NCBI GenBank assembly: GCA_963921795.1
Contig: OY997642.1
Span: 36,055,840 to 36,119,839, forward strand
DNA length: 64,000 bases
Reading direction: 5' to 3'
Source: Nannobrachium achirus
Taxonomy: Eukaryota > Chordata > Actinopteri > Myctophiformes > Myctophidae
Below the pieces are notes generated by a model. The model was given only the letters and a program-made list of their open reading frames with translations, did not search any database and had not been told where the DNA came from. Shown in pieces: positions 40,881 to 53,515 of this stretch (position 1 is the first letter of the stretch; each line of letters starts with the position of its first letter). Both the position numbers and the translations under genes were made by a program.

Positions 40881-43800
40881 CTGTATGTATGTATACCTTT
40901 TCTTTTCCAAAGAAAACCCTACAAACATCTAGAACAACAAATCAAAAGTTGCAGAGAAAAGAACGTTTTCAGTCAAACAATGCTTTGCGAGAACGTACAT
41001 AACGAGCAGCAAGAGGCTATTTAAAAGCCGCCAAACTAACCACCCCATCTCAGAGTTTTTACCACACGTTTATTTCCCAATTAGCAGTTTATCCTTGAAT
41101 GGCTGGCAGAGGATTGCCACTAGCCACTGTGAACCACAATTAGATTGGAGTTGCGAGGACCAGAGTCATTCTCCTGTGAGGGATAGTGTTTTATTTGTCA
41201 CCTGGGAGCACCACTTGGAGGCCAGGTCACAGATCCACACAGCAGGAACCTTGTAAATGGGCTGGTGCTGCCGCCTGGGCTGACATGCAACAGGGCCGCC
41301 ATTCAACCACCTTGTGAGGAATGTCTCCCGCACCAGTGGGGGTGGGGGTGAGGGGTTGGACGGAAGTCAGATCTGTCTTTAAAGTGAACAGACGGATGGA
41401 CCGCACTACGGACAGTGTTTTCTTTGAAAGGCCATTGAAAGCATCCTTTGACACTGGGCTACGTCAGCTGATTACACGTTTTTTTTTACACTTTCATCTG
41501 TAGTCTAATGCATTTAAGGGAAACTCCCCTTGCTAAGAAAGGAAGACAATTACGTACTACTGTCTATATCGGCTATTCTCTGTTGTGGAACTGGAGAATA
41601 ATGTTGGTATTTTTCTTTTTATGTGACAGAGGGGTGACAGAGTTCAGAAATTCTCATATTAGCACATCTCTTCAAATTAAAGAATGATCAATGTTATTAT
41701 TATAACAATGTAATTAAGGCCTTTATTGTTAAGAGTAAAACAAAGTCATAGTGAGAGCTTATGAAGAGAAAAGTATCAACTACATATAGAACAAAATGTA
41801 GAGGGACCATTCTTTCAAAAACAATAAAGAAAATAAAGAAAGAAATAAACAATACTTTAGCAGCATACTCCAGCATTGACCTCATGTTCCCATGGTGAGT
41901 TTAGTTTACTGGGCAATGCTGTGGTTACTTTAACAGTAATGAATATATTACTTGTAACAACATTATGATGACATCTAATTGCAATTGAAATAACTAATGT
42001 CACCCAGGAACAAATGTTCAGCGAGTGCTCAGAGCCAAGTTAAGGAATACAAGGGTTCAGTCCTGGCTTCTGGCTGGAGATGGGAAAGGAGTGTGAACCA
42101 GTCAGCGTCGCTCCTCTGGTGCCAAAAGCACTGAGATTTGTGCGTCATCAAATTACCAAAAGTGTTGCCAATCTAAATTGCAGGGTAACATAATGACTGT
42201 GCTTGCTGTAATAACGAATAATTGCATTTCTAATGGCATGGTATGTTTTTCCTCCTCTCTGTGCAATGTCATCATACTATCCTAACATGGATTTCACTGG
42301 GTTGATTTCAGCTTATCAGTACCAGAACATATTGTGATACTTCATCATTGGCGTGTAGAGTATATTATGAAATTCATTGTTCATCCTCTGCCTAATGGCA
42401 TCTATAATGGGATCTAGTCTAAAACTATTATAATTTTGTCAAACAAGCCTGTGTTTTACCTACTGACATTTTGCAGTAGCAGTCTTTATTAATAGCCTTT
42501 CTATATGAATATTTACCCAGGACTAATATTTATAGATTTATTCTTAATCGCTTAAACTCTATATACTTTGTTGTATGTCAAATAGTGGAAATAGGAGATC
42601 TGCAAGCTCATATGTCGCAAGGCAACCAATTGTGAGCATGTAGATCTGTTATTTTCTGCAAATGTCTATTTTTCGCCTATTGTGACATGCCCAGAAAAGG
42701 GAAGCTATAGGGCTCATGTGGTTAAATAAATGATTATCAAATTCAGCCATGTATAGAAGTTAGTGGTATCCACAGGCTACCTTTGAGCGAAGTCATTCAG
42801 TTGCTGTTGCTTGCCTCCAGCTAATTGTGATTGTGAATAGTCGAGTGTGCAATTTGCTTTTGCAGCAGGGGGCCAATCTTAACAATGCTGTTGTTCTCCT
42901 CCAGTTCAGTTTTATGGCCGTCCTAATGGGATGTTTCTTGGGTTCCTAAAGATTTACACCACCTTGGTTTGGGACTGTAGCCTACCTACATTTGTATGGG
43001 TTATTGTCAAAGGAGATGAAAGATGATGCAATAGAAGTGCTCTTATCTGGGCATTTCGATTCACTTATTGATATTTCAAATGTATCAAATGTCAAGAATT
43101 GGTGAGTTGCTTTATTTGTTATACTTATTTCATCAGTGAGCATCCGTCATGCCTTCAGTGCAGAAAATATCTCATTTGTAGTTTACGGCGCTGAGAAGTC
43201 AATATGACAAACCCTTCCCTTTTACGACCATTCATCTTTAGAACGGTCAGGTGTCTTCACGACGTGTCCCTCCTGATTTATGAAGACTTCAATGTTGCAA
43301 CAACCTGTCAATAGCAACCAGAAGTAAAATGGAGTGTGCTGAGCGGACATCGTGCCAGCTTGCGGTCAGGCTTGTGAGTGTGCATGTTGCCGGCCGGGGA
43401 GAATCGGACCAGTCAGGGCCCGCGAGTTGAAAGGGTGAGGGAGGCGGTGGCAGGGTCCTTCATGGAGCAGTCAAGGATAGACCCTCAGTGTTTGCGGAGG
43501 GAGAGGGGGCCAGTCAGCTCGGGTTCTGGGGGACTAAGGGGGCTCGTGGGCTGGCTGGGGGTGAAGGGGGGGGGGTGTGGCGGGGCAGGAGGGTTTTTCT
43601 AGCCTACAGACTGTAACTCATTGTAGCCTGACTCCGCTGGCTTGGGTGGCAAAGATCGTGAAGTCCTGGACATTCATCAACCTGCCGAGGAGGGCCGACT
43701 GACTGGAGCCAGAGACTGTTTTCTTCCCCCCTACCCTCTCCCTCTCACCGTGTCAATGGGATCCAATGCAACTGTGCCGAAGCGGCGGCAGGCAGCAGCA

Positions 43801-44227
43801 GCAGCAGCCCCGAGGAGACAGACCCGGGTCAGTGCAAATAATCAGGCCTCTGACGCCTTGCCTCGTTACGGGGGAAGGAGGGGGGAAAACCCCAAACCCA
43901 GTGTGGGGGATCCCACAGGAAACCTGGGACAGGGGTCACCCAGTGGCTCTGTCAGCTCAGAGAGGATGAGGTTAAGAAGTGAACATGCTCACCAAGGGAT
44001 ACCGGCACACAGAGGCCATACTAACAATCACGTATATTATTGTTATACAATAAAGTATATAAATATGGGTACACAGTTCATTTAAAGCGTTGACCTTTGG
44101 TAGAAACTGGTATTGTATAGACAGCTGGGCATGATAAATATTGTATAAATATAGCAAAAAAGAATTGTGCTAAACTATGTATATAACTATGTATATATAT
44201 ATATATATGTTACAGCATGTTTGGGTA
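40881..44227. other. Intergenic unique sequence, candidate conserved noncoding
   Basis: No exon supported. A hairpin-family copy lies at about 42594-42655. 42200-42560 and 42760-43140 are non-repetitive AT-rich blocks. The open frames at 43378-43602 and 43642-44085 are in G-rich DNA with no domain and no splice-site logic. Confidence 0.35.
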
Positions 44228-44429
44228 ACTCAGGACGTTCATTGTAAGAGCGCTTGTTTCGTTCACCACACACTAATCACCACCAGATGGCGACGACAGC
44301 CCATAGACAGCCATTCACTAGTGCAGGCGCTGACGTCACTCGTTTGCGACTCCCTTTCTTTATTTACTAGCCTAGCTGGGCGGTGTTTAGCCATTAGCTT
44401 AGCCATTAGCTTAGCCATTAGCTTACTAT

Positions 44430-44744
44430 GAGCGTTTATCTTGGGCTTGCCCAGGCCTTACGGCCTGGGCATAAATATAACGATTGCATTCACCACGGCT
44501 TCGTAACTCGCGCGGCGCTCCGCCGGCCGCGCGGCCCTGGCCCGCTCTTCGCGGCCACTCGCGCCTGCGGCGCTCGGGGGCGAAGAGCAGGACCAAGGTC
44601 CGCTGGCCTTCGCGCCGCTTGCAATGTCGTGGACAATCGATGGGCTCCGCCTGGAGGACGTTGTTGTGGGCGACCGCTTGTTCCGCCCCGTGCGGCACCG
44701 CGAGTGCTCCGTTTCTCGGCCGTCCTGTTTCTCTAACATCCGGT

Positions 44745-44745
<1 letters not shown>
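44430..44745. repeat. GC-rich repeat block with 9-bp hairpin
   Basis: Strongly CpG-rich against AT-rich surroundings. Begins with the hairpin GCCCAGGCC ttac GGCCTGGGC (44449-44470). Part of it (GATTGCATTCACCACGGCTT and the following CGTAACTCGCGC) recurs inverted at about 61905-61990, so it is repeat DNA and not a gene. Confidence 0.65.
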
Positions 44746-44774
<29 letters not shown>

Positions 44775-44780
<6 letters not shown>

Positions 44781-45290
44781 AGTAAGACGCTTCAGGGCGA
44801 CAAGCGACCTCGAGGTCGTGTCAGAGGATTTGGTTCCCCTGGCATCACAGTGAATATATATTGTTGGCATTCACAGATATGGGCTTAATATTGATCAGGG
44901 ATCTCCATATATGGTCATAAAAGTGATTTGGTTCCCCTGGCATCACAGACAGACAGACTGGCCCTTTTATGGCCATATATGGAGATCCCTGTGATGCCAG
45001 GGGAACAAATCCCTTTTATGCCCATATATGAAGATATGGAGATCCCTGGGATGCCAGGAGAACCAAATCCCTTTTATGCCCATATATGGAGATCCCTGAT
45101 CCACATCACTGTGACATCACTGTGACTCTGTTCCTTTTATGCCCATATATCGACATCCCTGATGTCCACATCACTGTGACATCACTGTGACTCTGGCCAG
45201 ATGACCAATACAGTGATGTGTCAGGGGAACCACAGTGTCAGGTGTTACCCATCCGAACGGATGGACGGATACGGTCAAGCTGTGACGGTT
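44775..45290. mobile_element. CArG-box repeat array
   Basis: Repeated units of CCCTTTTATGCCCATATATG plus GAGATCCCTG; perfect CCATATATGG at 44905-44914, 44973-44982 and 45080-45089. Left edge ACCAGTAAGACGC is the complement of the TCTTACTGGT end seen at 54340-54358. Confidence 0.6.
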
Positions 45291-45320
45291 CTGATAGTAA
45301 ACTGCGACCTATGGTCGCAA

Positions 45321-45324
<4 letters not shown>

Positions 45325-45381
<57 letters not shown>
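45325..45381. repeat. (TA)n microsatellite
   Basis: About 57 bp of alternating TA directly before the TAGGGGTGC element; further TA follows it at 45728-45745. Confidence 0.95.
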
Positions 45382-45384
<3 letters not shown>

Positions 45385-45727
45385 GGGTGCAACAATACTT
45401 GTATCGAAATCGAACCGTTCAATACGAGGGTGTACCGAACCGCATGACCCTGTACCGAACAATACAATACAATACCACTCCACATCCACATTCCCCTGGA
45501 ACCCCATCAAGGAGCTAGGGGTCCGCAGAGCCCACTTAGAGAACCACTACCCTAGAGGTTGGGTATCGTATTGTTCAAAGTTAAAACAAAAAAATACGTA
45601 GTTATAAAAATACATTTATAAATCAAGGACATCTCTGTTTATTTTTTGTATCGAAAAAATATCGAACCGTGACAACAAAATATCGAACGGAATCGAACCG
45701 TGAATTGTGTGTATCGTTGCACCCCTA
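45382..45727. mobile_element. MITE inserted in a TA microsatellite
   Basis: Ends TAGGGGTGCAACAATAC and GTATCGTTGCACCCCTA. TA repeats on both sides hide the target duplication. Internal ATCGAACCG repeats. Confidence 0.8.
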
Positions 45728-46104
45728 ATATATATATATATATATTCCACAACAAGACAACGACAACGTAGCGTCGGCAGGAATGATAGCGCCTCACCCC
45801 ACGGAGGTTAGGGTTAGGCATAGTTTTACAGAGGTTAAGGTTAGGGTTAGAGTTAGAGTTAGGCATAGTAAGCTAATGGCTAAACACAGCTAAGCTAGGC
45901 TAGTATATAAACAAAGAAAGAGGAGTCGCAAACGAGTGACGTCAGCGACTACACAAGTGAATGGCTGTTGTCGCCATCTCATGGTGAATACGCAGAATTA
46001 CACAAGTGTGCTGATAAGAGACTATCAAGGTGAATTGATCCAGGTGGTGGTAGGGGTGTGTGGTGAACGACAAAACGAGCGCACATCCTGTAGTTTTATT
46101 TTAA

Positions 46105-46402
46105 AGCTGCACTATGTAACTTTCACGGATTTGAACCCAGTTTTCTGTGCAAGTGCTGAATCTGCCTGCTTGCTCAGGGGATAAATCGAATCTTGACCAC
46201 CAGGTCAAAATTCATGTCAGATGAATCCTGTGTCTAGGTGAGACATGACCCTTGATACAATCTAAACGTCTCAATATAGAAGAGCAGGTAGACAAAATAC
46301 AACCACCCCAATTGCATAAGTTATATATTGTATTAACATACTCTACCATACAGATTGGACAAAGATACATTTTATTCATAGAAAAGGTTACATAGTGCCG
46401 CT
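46105..46402. mobile_element. TTAA-flanked MITE, uninterrupted copy
   Basis: Ends AGCTGCACTATGTAAC and GTTACATAGTGCCGCT with TTAA at 46101-46104 and 46403-46406. Same family as 56338-58525; here the ACATACTCTA site is intact. Confidence 0.85.
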
Positions 46403-46899
46403 TTAACCTTGACTATTTTGTAATGCAACTAAAATATACACTAATATTGCTGTAATTCAAGCACCACTGCCACCCTGTTAGAGTTAAATTAACACTCATC
46501 ATATTAACACTCATCATACAGTATGGCTGTATTTTAATAACACTGATGATTAACTTTTGGTCAGTCAACAGTCAAAGGTCAAGGTCACAATCGGGGTGAG
46601 GGGCAAAAGAAAATTACTTTCCCATACATGGCATATATCTTAGCAGAGAATGCAATCAAGTGAGTGCAATCTTTCTATTTGCAAGACTAACCATCTTAAG
46701 AATTTTGTAACTTCTATGATATCTCAATAGTTTCCCATGCTACGGATTCTTAACTGTGACCCAATCGCTGCCGACCTTCAAATGAAGGGAGGATCCCGTA
46801 TTCAAATGTTGACGCTAAGCCAATGCTAGTCCCGACACCAGGGCCTGGCTTCACCCTGTAAGTCATCAGTGGCTTTCCAATGACTTTGTCTTAGTGATA
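46403..46899. other. Intergenic unique sequence
   Basis: No exon or repeat recognised. Confidence 0.4.
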
Positions 46900-46907
46900 A
46901 CCACGCT

Positions 46908-47498
46908 CAGGGGCGTCACAAGGGGGGGGGGGGGGGGGGAGTGGGACTGAGTTACTAGGGCCCAAGGTGGAGGGGCCTTAATTATTTTATACTTTAGCTA
47001 TTGAAAAATAGCAGATATACAAGCTCACGCTTCAAGCTTGTAGATCTGCTATTTTTGAAAAGTCGTGAAAATGTGTGCAAAGCCTTGGATATGTGTATTT
47101 TTTAAGCAAACTTTTATAACTCAAATTTTGATTCTGGGGGGTCCCTGGACCTAAATATTTTGAGATGGGGGTCCGCCAAATACATATCATGTCGGGGGTC
47201 CTTCACATGAAAAAGTTTGAGTACCACTGACATAGAAACATGTCACAGACTGAAATATTCAAAGACTTGCACAAAACTTTCAAAATGTTTCAAAAATAGC
47301 AAATCTACGAGCTCGCAGCGTGGCACTCGGTGCCGCCCTGTGAGCTTGTATATCTGCTATTTTTCAATAGTTGAAGCACAAAATAATGCGTTTCCAGTCT
47401 AAACGGGTTAAACCCCCTCCCCCGAATGAAGAACATTCATGGGGGGGCCCGCAGTGAATCCTTGTACCCAGGGCCCTGAATTTGGTGCAACACCCCTG
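46908..47498. mobile_element. hAT-like element carrying two hairpins
   Basis: Ends CAGGGGCGTCACAAGG and GGTGCAACACCCCTG with perfect ACCACGCT at 46900-46907 and 47499-47506. Hairpins at about 47004-47056 and 47297-47371. A G-run at about 46922-46939. Confidence 0.9.
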
Positions 47499-47506
47499 AC
47501 CACGCT

Positions 47507-48258
47507 GAGTCAGGGCCGCAGCTCCGAGCATGGGAAAATGTAAAGCATGGAATGTGTGGGGGAAACACACTGTCTGCTCTGATGACCCTCCAGAGTCTGC
47601 ACAGCATCCTTTTATAAATCAGCTTTATCTTTACTATGACTTAGGCTGTTATGCCTTCACGTTATCTGAGCCATGCTGCGGCATTATCAGCTGTTCGTTC
47701 CCCTTGCATTTTGTTTATGTGCGTTGGTGTTTCTCGATCCTTTTGTAAGTGTATGCCGTTGCCAGCACTTGTCAATTCCGAAAACATTCAGTGTCAAAGC
47801 TGTATCTTCCACACAGCGTTGGTTTTTGTTACAGTTTAGTGCTTGTTGGATGGTGATGTGTCTTATTTTTTATGGAACTGTGCGTGTGTAGTTCTATTTT
47901 TCTCTTTTTTTATACACTCTTGGAACGGCAGAGAGTATCATGTTGTCTATTTTATTGTGTTTGGAGGAGGAATTGATTTAGGGCATGTTGAAAATCTCCA
48001 ACAAAGACCTGCTTCCGCACTTATGTTTCCATTTTCAACAATGAAACAGTCTCCCTGTGAAAGTCATCACTAACCGTACTCTCTTGTCGCTGTATAGCCT
48101 TATTTACCGGTATACTTCGCCATACCGTGGTGTCGCACGCCGAAAAAGGTTGACCTACAAGCTCACCATGCGTCGCGGATGCAACACGTCATGAGCTTAC
48201 AAGTCGGCTAGTTTCGTTGCGCAGCACCTTAGTATGGCGAAGCATAAATTGGGCATGT
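47507..48258. other. Intergenic, one hairpin copy
   Basis: No exon. A diverged hairpin-family copy at about 48152-48212, bracketed by inverted CTTCGCCATAC and GTATGGCGAAGC (about 48115 and 48232), which may be the ends of a small MITE. Confidence 0.45.
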
Positions 48259-48266
48259 CTCTACTC

Positions 48267-48714
48267 CGAGGGTCTTCAACAGGGGGTCCGGGGCCCCTAG
48301 GGGGTCCTCAGAGTTACTACAGGGGGTCCTCCAAATCTTTGTGTGATAGAAGCTAGTTTTTTCCCTTTTTTATTTTAACCACTGAAACTCTAGTGTCCAT
48401 ATTCTTAGAACTTTGGCCAAAAATAGCCGATCTACAAGCTCACAACGCCTCACGGTGCGAGGCATTGTGAGCTTGTAGATCGGCTATTTTCGTCAAAGAG
48501 CTTTGGTGTAGAGGGGAAAAAGAGCAGACTAAGTACATAGTGAAAGGTCAATTTTATTAAGTATTGATGGCTCAAGTGGTTAAATATCTGAAAACACACA
48601 TTGACATGAATCCAAAATACACTGATGATAGTGCTGTCAAACAATGAAACTATATGGAATCTATGAACAGATTGTGGGGGTCCCTGCTTTATTTCTCTCT
48701 CACGGGGACCCGTG
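48267..48714. mobile_element. hAT-like element with a near-perfect hairpin
   Basis: Ends CGAGGGTCTTCAAC and GGGGACCCGTG, flanked by perfect CTCTACTC (48259-48266, 48715-48722). Contains a 32-bp-stem hairpin at 48420-48490 with a single mismatch. Related to 3042-3247. Confidence 0.88.
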
Positions 48715-48883
48715 CTCTACTCTCTACTCCTCATTTAGCAGCGGCAGACAGCGCCAAACAGAGCAAACAATCTATGTAAGCGAATATTCAGACACACGGC
48801 GCACCTTTCGTGCATGTTAACATCACCTCTGTCCCTCACTACACATCAAGTTCCTCTCAGTAGTTTTGGAATTCTCAACTCAA

Positions 48884-48887
48884 CCCC

Positions 48888-48918
<31 letters not shown>

Positions 48919-48928
48919 ACACACACAC
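48884..48928. repeat. Poly-C then (AC)n
   Basis: About 21 C followed by 12 AC units. Confidence 0.95.
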
Positions 48929-49690
48929 TGTATCTACCCTGCCTCCCCCCCCAGGGTCTCATGGGAGCTCAGCAGTACAAATTTCCGTTTATACCAGTGG
49001 CTAGGGCTGACGACACCGCAGAGCTCTACCCCACAGATTGACGAGCCCTCCGATGCCGATTTACTGTACATGGCAGCCACTCTGGAGCCGACGCACATCT
49101 GGAGTGGAGTATGCTTACTGAAAAACAGGGGCCAACCTTGGCCCGAGCAAGTGTAGCAGAGCAAAACCGATGAAAGGCAGCCCCCCCTCTCCTTCTCTTT
49201 CTCTTTCCTTCAAACCCTCTTCCCTCCATTATCCCCCCCCACCCCCCACCCCCTCCGTCTCTCTCAAGCTATATTGCAAAGACCTTGGGAGGACTGGATT
49301 CTGTAAACAAGAACTTGAGAGAGGCATTAAGAGACGTGCTTCAGCTAATGATGTGATTGCGATGGGAATGTCTTCACCAGAGCTGCTGAAATCTTCACCT
49401 TGAATGTGTGAGAGAGAGAGAGTTTGTGTGCGTGTGTGTGTGCGTGTGTTGATCGTCGGAAAAGTTTAATTTAAGCCTTGGAAAGGTTCTCAACATGACT
49501 ACTGCCACGTTTGACAACTTGAAATTATAAAGGGTTGAGCGAAGGATTTACAGTAGTTCAGCTGTGGATTTATTTTCTTTAATAATTTAGGACTATTTAT
49601 AGATAATGTATTTGTAAATACATGTATTTGTTATCATACAAACAAAACTTTAGTGACTTCTTGAGAGATTCCAAGTTAGTATGAAAACCT
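48929..49690. other. Intergenic unique sequence
   Basis: No exon supported; C-rich tracts at about 49230-49255. Confidence 0.35.
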
Positions 49691-49699
49691 GCAGCTCAT

Positions 49700-50312
49700 G
49701 TCTGTCTGTCTGTCTGTCTGTCTTTCTGTATGTCTGTCACACCTCATGGTCCATATTTGGCCAAGACACTTGCAAATTGATGTCTGACATCATAGATGTC
49801 TGACGTCAGGCAACCACACTAATACAATCCCTTTTATGCCCATATATGGAGATCCCTGATGTCATCAACATTAAGCCCATATATCTCGGAATGCCCATAT
49901 ATGGACTTATTGTGTCTGTCTCATGATAACCAGCGTGGTTGCCACAACACGAGTCACACTTGCAAATTAATTTCGTCCTTGTCCCTTTTATGCCCATATA
50001 TGTTGATCGCTGATGTCATCAATATTATGGACATAATTTTGTTTCAATCTCACGTGGTTTATGACATCACACATCTATGATGTCAGATGTCAGTCATCTC
50101 CATATTTGAGAAAATATGGCCACATTTTGGCCAATTTAAACAAACAACCATGCAGGTCTGTGAATTATTTTGGTCAAAGTTGATCCCATGCCAAAGCGCC
50201 AGCGCTCGCCCAGCAGCGCGCCGTGCGGATGTGTACAGTAGTACACGCGCCCATGTGCGCGACCTCGCCCTTTAGGGTGAGGTCGCTTCTCGCCTTTAGG
50301 GCGTCTTACTAG
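49700..50312 (+). mobile_element. CArG-box repeat with Helitron-like 3' end
   Basis: Begins with CTGT repeats. Contains CCATATATGG at 49840-49849 and 49895-49904 in the TTTTATGCCCATATATG unit, and ends with a hairpin GCGACCTCGCCC / GGGTGAGGTCGC followed by CTTACTAGT. A terminal hairpin plus CTRR is the Helitron 3' pattern. No Rep/helicase sequence, so non-autonomous if correct. Confidence 0.5.
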
Positions 50313-50469
50313 TAGTCATTGATGTGGAATCTAACGACGTCAAAGGAAATAGATCATCATTGATGTCTGACTGTCCGTCTGTCGATGAGAGAGAAGTGTT
50401 TATAAACACAGAGAGAATCCGACTGAGACTCCGGAGGAAAAGAGGAAAAGAAGAAAAACCCTACACAAT

Positions 50470-50471
<2 letters not shown>

Positions 50472-50505
<34 letters not shown>

Positions 50506-50537
50506 CATGCGTGCGTGCGTGCGTACGTGCGTGCGTG
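50472..50537. repeat. (GT)n(GCGT)n repeat
   Basis: GT units followed by GCGT and GTAC variants. Confidence 0.95.
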
Positions 50538-50845
50538 TTCACGGTGCGAGACTTTCGGTGTGTGTAAAACTGAGTTTGCATTTTCTCTAACAAGGCCCTG
50601 GCGTCCCCACAGCCATCAGTGGGATCCACGCTGGGCCCTTTTCGCAGTAATCAGCCAGCCTGTCTTGCTCTAATTGTTTCCAGATTTGTGTGGGAGGTCA
50701 GGGCCCCGGAGTGCTGATCCTTGCCAAGTTTATAAACAGAGCAGTGTTTCCAGATGGCCACTGGCTCCAGACTGGCTAGCAGGTTGATTGGGACCAGAAT
50801 AATAACAGGTGGAGAACAGACAATGAATTCCTTGACACTTCTTAC

Positions 50846-50846
50846 C

Positions 50847-50928
<82 letters not shown>

Positions 50929-50929
50929 T
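50846..50929. repeat. (CT)n microsatellite
   Basis: Nearly pure CT over about 84 bp. Gives LSLSLS and RERERE chance frames. Confidence 0.97.
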
Positions 50930-51222
50930 GGAACACACACTGGCACACTTTCAACAACGGAGTGAGAGACTACTGACGCCGTCTCCTTGTTTGAGCGCAG
51001 TAACAACGAGAATTTAACAGCTACCACTGGCAGGATGTCCAATGCAGAATGAGGAAAGAGGGTTCTAAAGGGTGGCTTAAAAAAAAGAAAAATAAGCTTA
51101 AAAATGGGAACCTCAGCCGAATAATATAGGGATGATATAAATAATCATCTTTCCTACAAGAATACAGTCATTATCCTGCAAAAAAAGAAAAATCAAACCT
51201 CGGTTCGAAGTGGAGCGGTGAA

Positions 51223-51224
<2 letters not shown>

Positions 51225-51310
<86 letters not shown>
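51225..51310. repeat. (GT)43 microsatellite
   Basis: Uninterrupted; followed by CAGC repeats (51379-51416), an AAAG stretch and a G-run (51484-51507). Confidence 0.97.
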
Positions 51311-51311
<1 letters not shown>

Positions 51312-51519
51312 CTGCACAACAGCGCCCCTCCTTTAACTTGTGTGGCCACTCAAGGTATTGCCAGGCTACAGACATACCCAGCCAGCCAGCCAGCCAGCCA
51401 CATAGCCAGCCAGCCACAGACATACCTGTCTATTGGGAGCGCTTTCACCGCTCCAAAAAAGAAAAAGAAAGAAAAAGAAAAGAAGGGGGGGGGGGGGGGG
51501 GGGGGGGACTTTTCAGGAG

Positions 51520-53460
51520 TTACCGGAACAAATTGATTTGCCCTTTGACTCCCATGGAGCTTTGACATTTTGCAATGCATTTTGCATGCTTTGTCCCTCA
51601 TTTTCCTCAGACAAGGACAATGTCAGCTGTCAGTGATGGCATTAGAAAACATAATGCTTCCAATGGACAGAGCTAGGTACACACGACGTGTGCACACATA
51701 CTCGCTCATGAACACACACGCACACACACAATGACACACACATGCGTGCACGCACACAATTTAGGACATGTGCATTGCGTCTATTTAAGGAAACGACAGT
51801 CCTATAACTTTTTTACCCACGCGGTGACTTAATGTTAACACAAACTTCCAACACAGAGTCCTCTAGCCTAAATTTAGACTTGGTTGGAATTCCTTTTTCC
51901 AAAACCATGGAGGGGGGAAGGGGGGGAAACATGTTTCTTTAGGTAGATGATGTTTGGGTAACCTTTAGTTTCCATACATTGAGTCACCACTTGTGACCTA
52001 CTTCGTGCAGAACTTCCATATTTCGATTGCGTCATAGGCTACCTCAGTCACACATCATACCTTGCTTATTTAACCACTTGACCTGTTGTCCACATTTTGG
52101 GCATGTCATTATAGGTGAAATATATTCAAAAATTCACAATTGCTTTTTACATTTTTCCAAAAATGGCAGATGTACATTGTACAAGTTTACAACTCACAAC
52201 ATGAGCTTAGACCTGCTGTTTCCAAAGATTTTTGAATAGGGATTAAGTGGTTAATACAAGAGTTTTTCTTCTTCTTCTTATGAAGACGTTACGTAGGAAG
52301 GATTCACTTTGGCAACAGAGCTCAGAACAAGAATTGCCCTGAGCAGCGCGTACACAGTAAAATCCAGAGCGTTCATTTAACACTGAGAGTGTACAAATGT
52401 AACCAAACATTTGATCACTCTAGTAGTTAAAAGGGATACATTGACACTGGGGATTTTACTGTGCAGGGAATACTGAAGTAAATTTATACAGATTGTAATT
52501 TAATAAATCTGATCTACTTCTTTATTAGGAAGATCACACTGATATGTGGCAAACAATTGGCTCAGTTTGTACAAACAATTGCTTAATCCATGTCCAACAT
52601 CTAATTTTAATGTCTTTCATCATGTCTTTACATTTTTTATCAGTGTGTATTGAAGCACCATATTGTGGATTTAAGAATGACTGGCAATTCAAAGCGAAAC
52701 AGAAACTCCAGAAACGCCAAAACTCATTTTCTACAAAGATGAATTATTTCCCAGTGGTGCTGTTATTGTAAATTGATCTCCGTGCAGTGATCCAGTGTCA
52801 GTATCAGCCAAACGCAATAAAAAGATTGATGAACAGCACGTCTGAAAGGTCTTACTCATTTCTCACATGGCACTGAGGCAGATCACATCCTACACAACCC
52901 AGAAATCTTGATTGGGCGAGGATCTGATTAAAAAGACCCACATTCATCGATCACTGATGATATACTGCTTAATTTTATACTCTGAAATACTTGTGGGAAT
53001 GGCAGATTGACAAACTCAATCCGCATCTTGGGTGCGACACGATGCGAGCTTGTACATCAGCTGTTTTCGTTGCGTGACGACATCATACAACAAATTATAA
53101 ATCACGCTCAGGGACGCTATGTGTCTTGCGATATTACCAAACTAATGGAAAGTTACATGATTCATGTTTCATTTGTTGATCAGCACGGTCTACACTCTTT
53201 TTTTCCTCACTGTCATCCGCTATTCATCACACGACTCACCATTCCTCACCCGTTTCCTGCTTATGAATGTTGTACATTCACCATGGCAATAACTCTTTAC
53301 CCACATACTGACAGAAAATGAACAAGACAGCATGTGATAGAATATTGAGCTTCGAAGTGTTGTCCTCTTTCTTTATAAAACAACAACAATAAGTGGATAA
53401 TAAATCAGCATTATAAGAATGATGGTAAATGTTCTCGCCTTTACATTTGTGGTGTCTTCA
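51520..53460. other. Intergenic; MITE at 52352-52466 and candidate conserved block
   Basis: 52352-52466 is a short element with ends ACAGTAAAATCC and GGATTTTACTGT, inverted and matching. Diverged hairpins at about 52158-52225 and 53002-53066. 52500-52860 is non-repetitive AT-rich DNA that could be conserved. No exon. Confidence 0.45.
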
Positions 53461-53468
53461 CTCACTCA

Positions 53469-53470
<2 letters not shown>

Positions 53471-53511
<41 letters not shown>
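53471..53511. repeat. (CT)n microsatellite
   Basis: About 20 CT units. Confidence 0.95.

Positions 53512-53515
<4 letters not shown>

Larger units (their letters stand above)
44228..46095. mobile_element. Composite element with ~200-bp inverted arms
   Basis: Left arm 44228-44430 and right arm about 45868-46095 are inverted copies: ACTCGTTTGCGACTCC faces GGAGTCGCAAACGAGTG, TTAGCCATTAGCTTA faces TAAGCTAATGGCTAA, and TTCGTTCACCACAC faces GTGTGGTGAACGACAA. The interior holds a GC-rich block (44430-44740), TA repeats, CArG-box repeats and a second TIR element (45382-45727). No transposase is readable. Confidence 0.6.

Noticed and set aside
43378-44085. Open frames with poly-Ala/Gln as a candidate exon
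   Set aside because: G-rich low-complexity DNA, no recognisable domain, no supporting neighbouring exon.
44426-44888. GC-rich overlapping open frames, possible CpG-island gene
   Set aside because: The block lies inside an inverted-arm element and part recurs in a second transposon at 61.9 kb; no splice sites or domain.
45806-45875. Interstitial telomere repeat
   Set aside because: Only a few degenerate TTAGGG-like units mixed with GAGTTA; adjacent to an element arm, so weak evidence for a telomere fusion.
50651-51042. Arg-Glu or Leu-Ser repeat proteins
   Set aside because: Translation of the (CT)n repeat.
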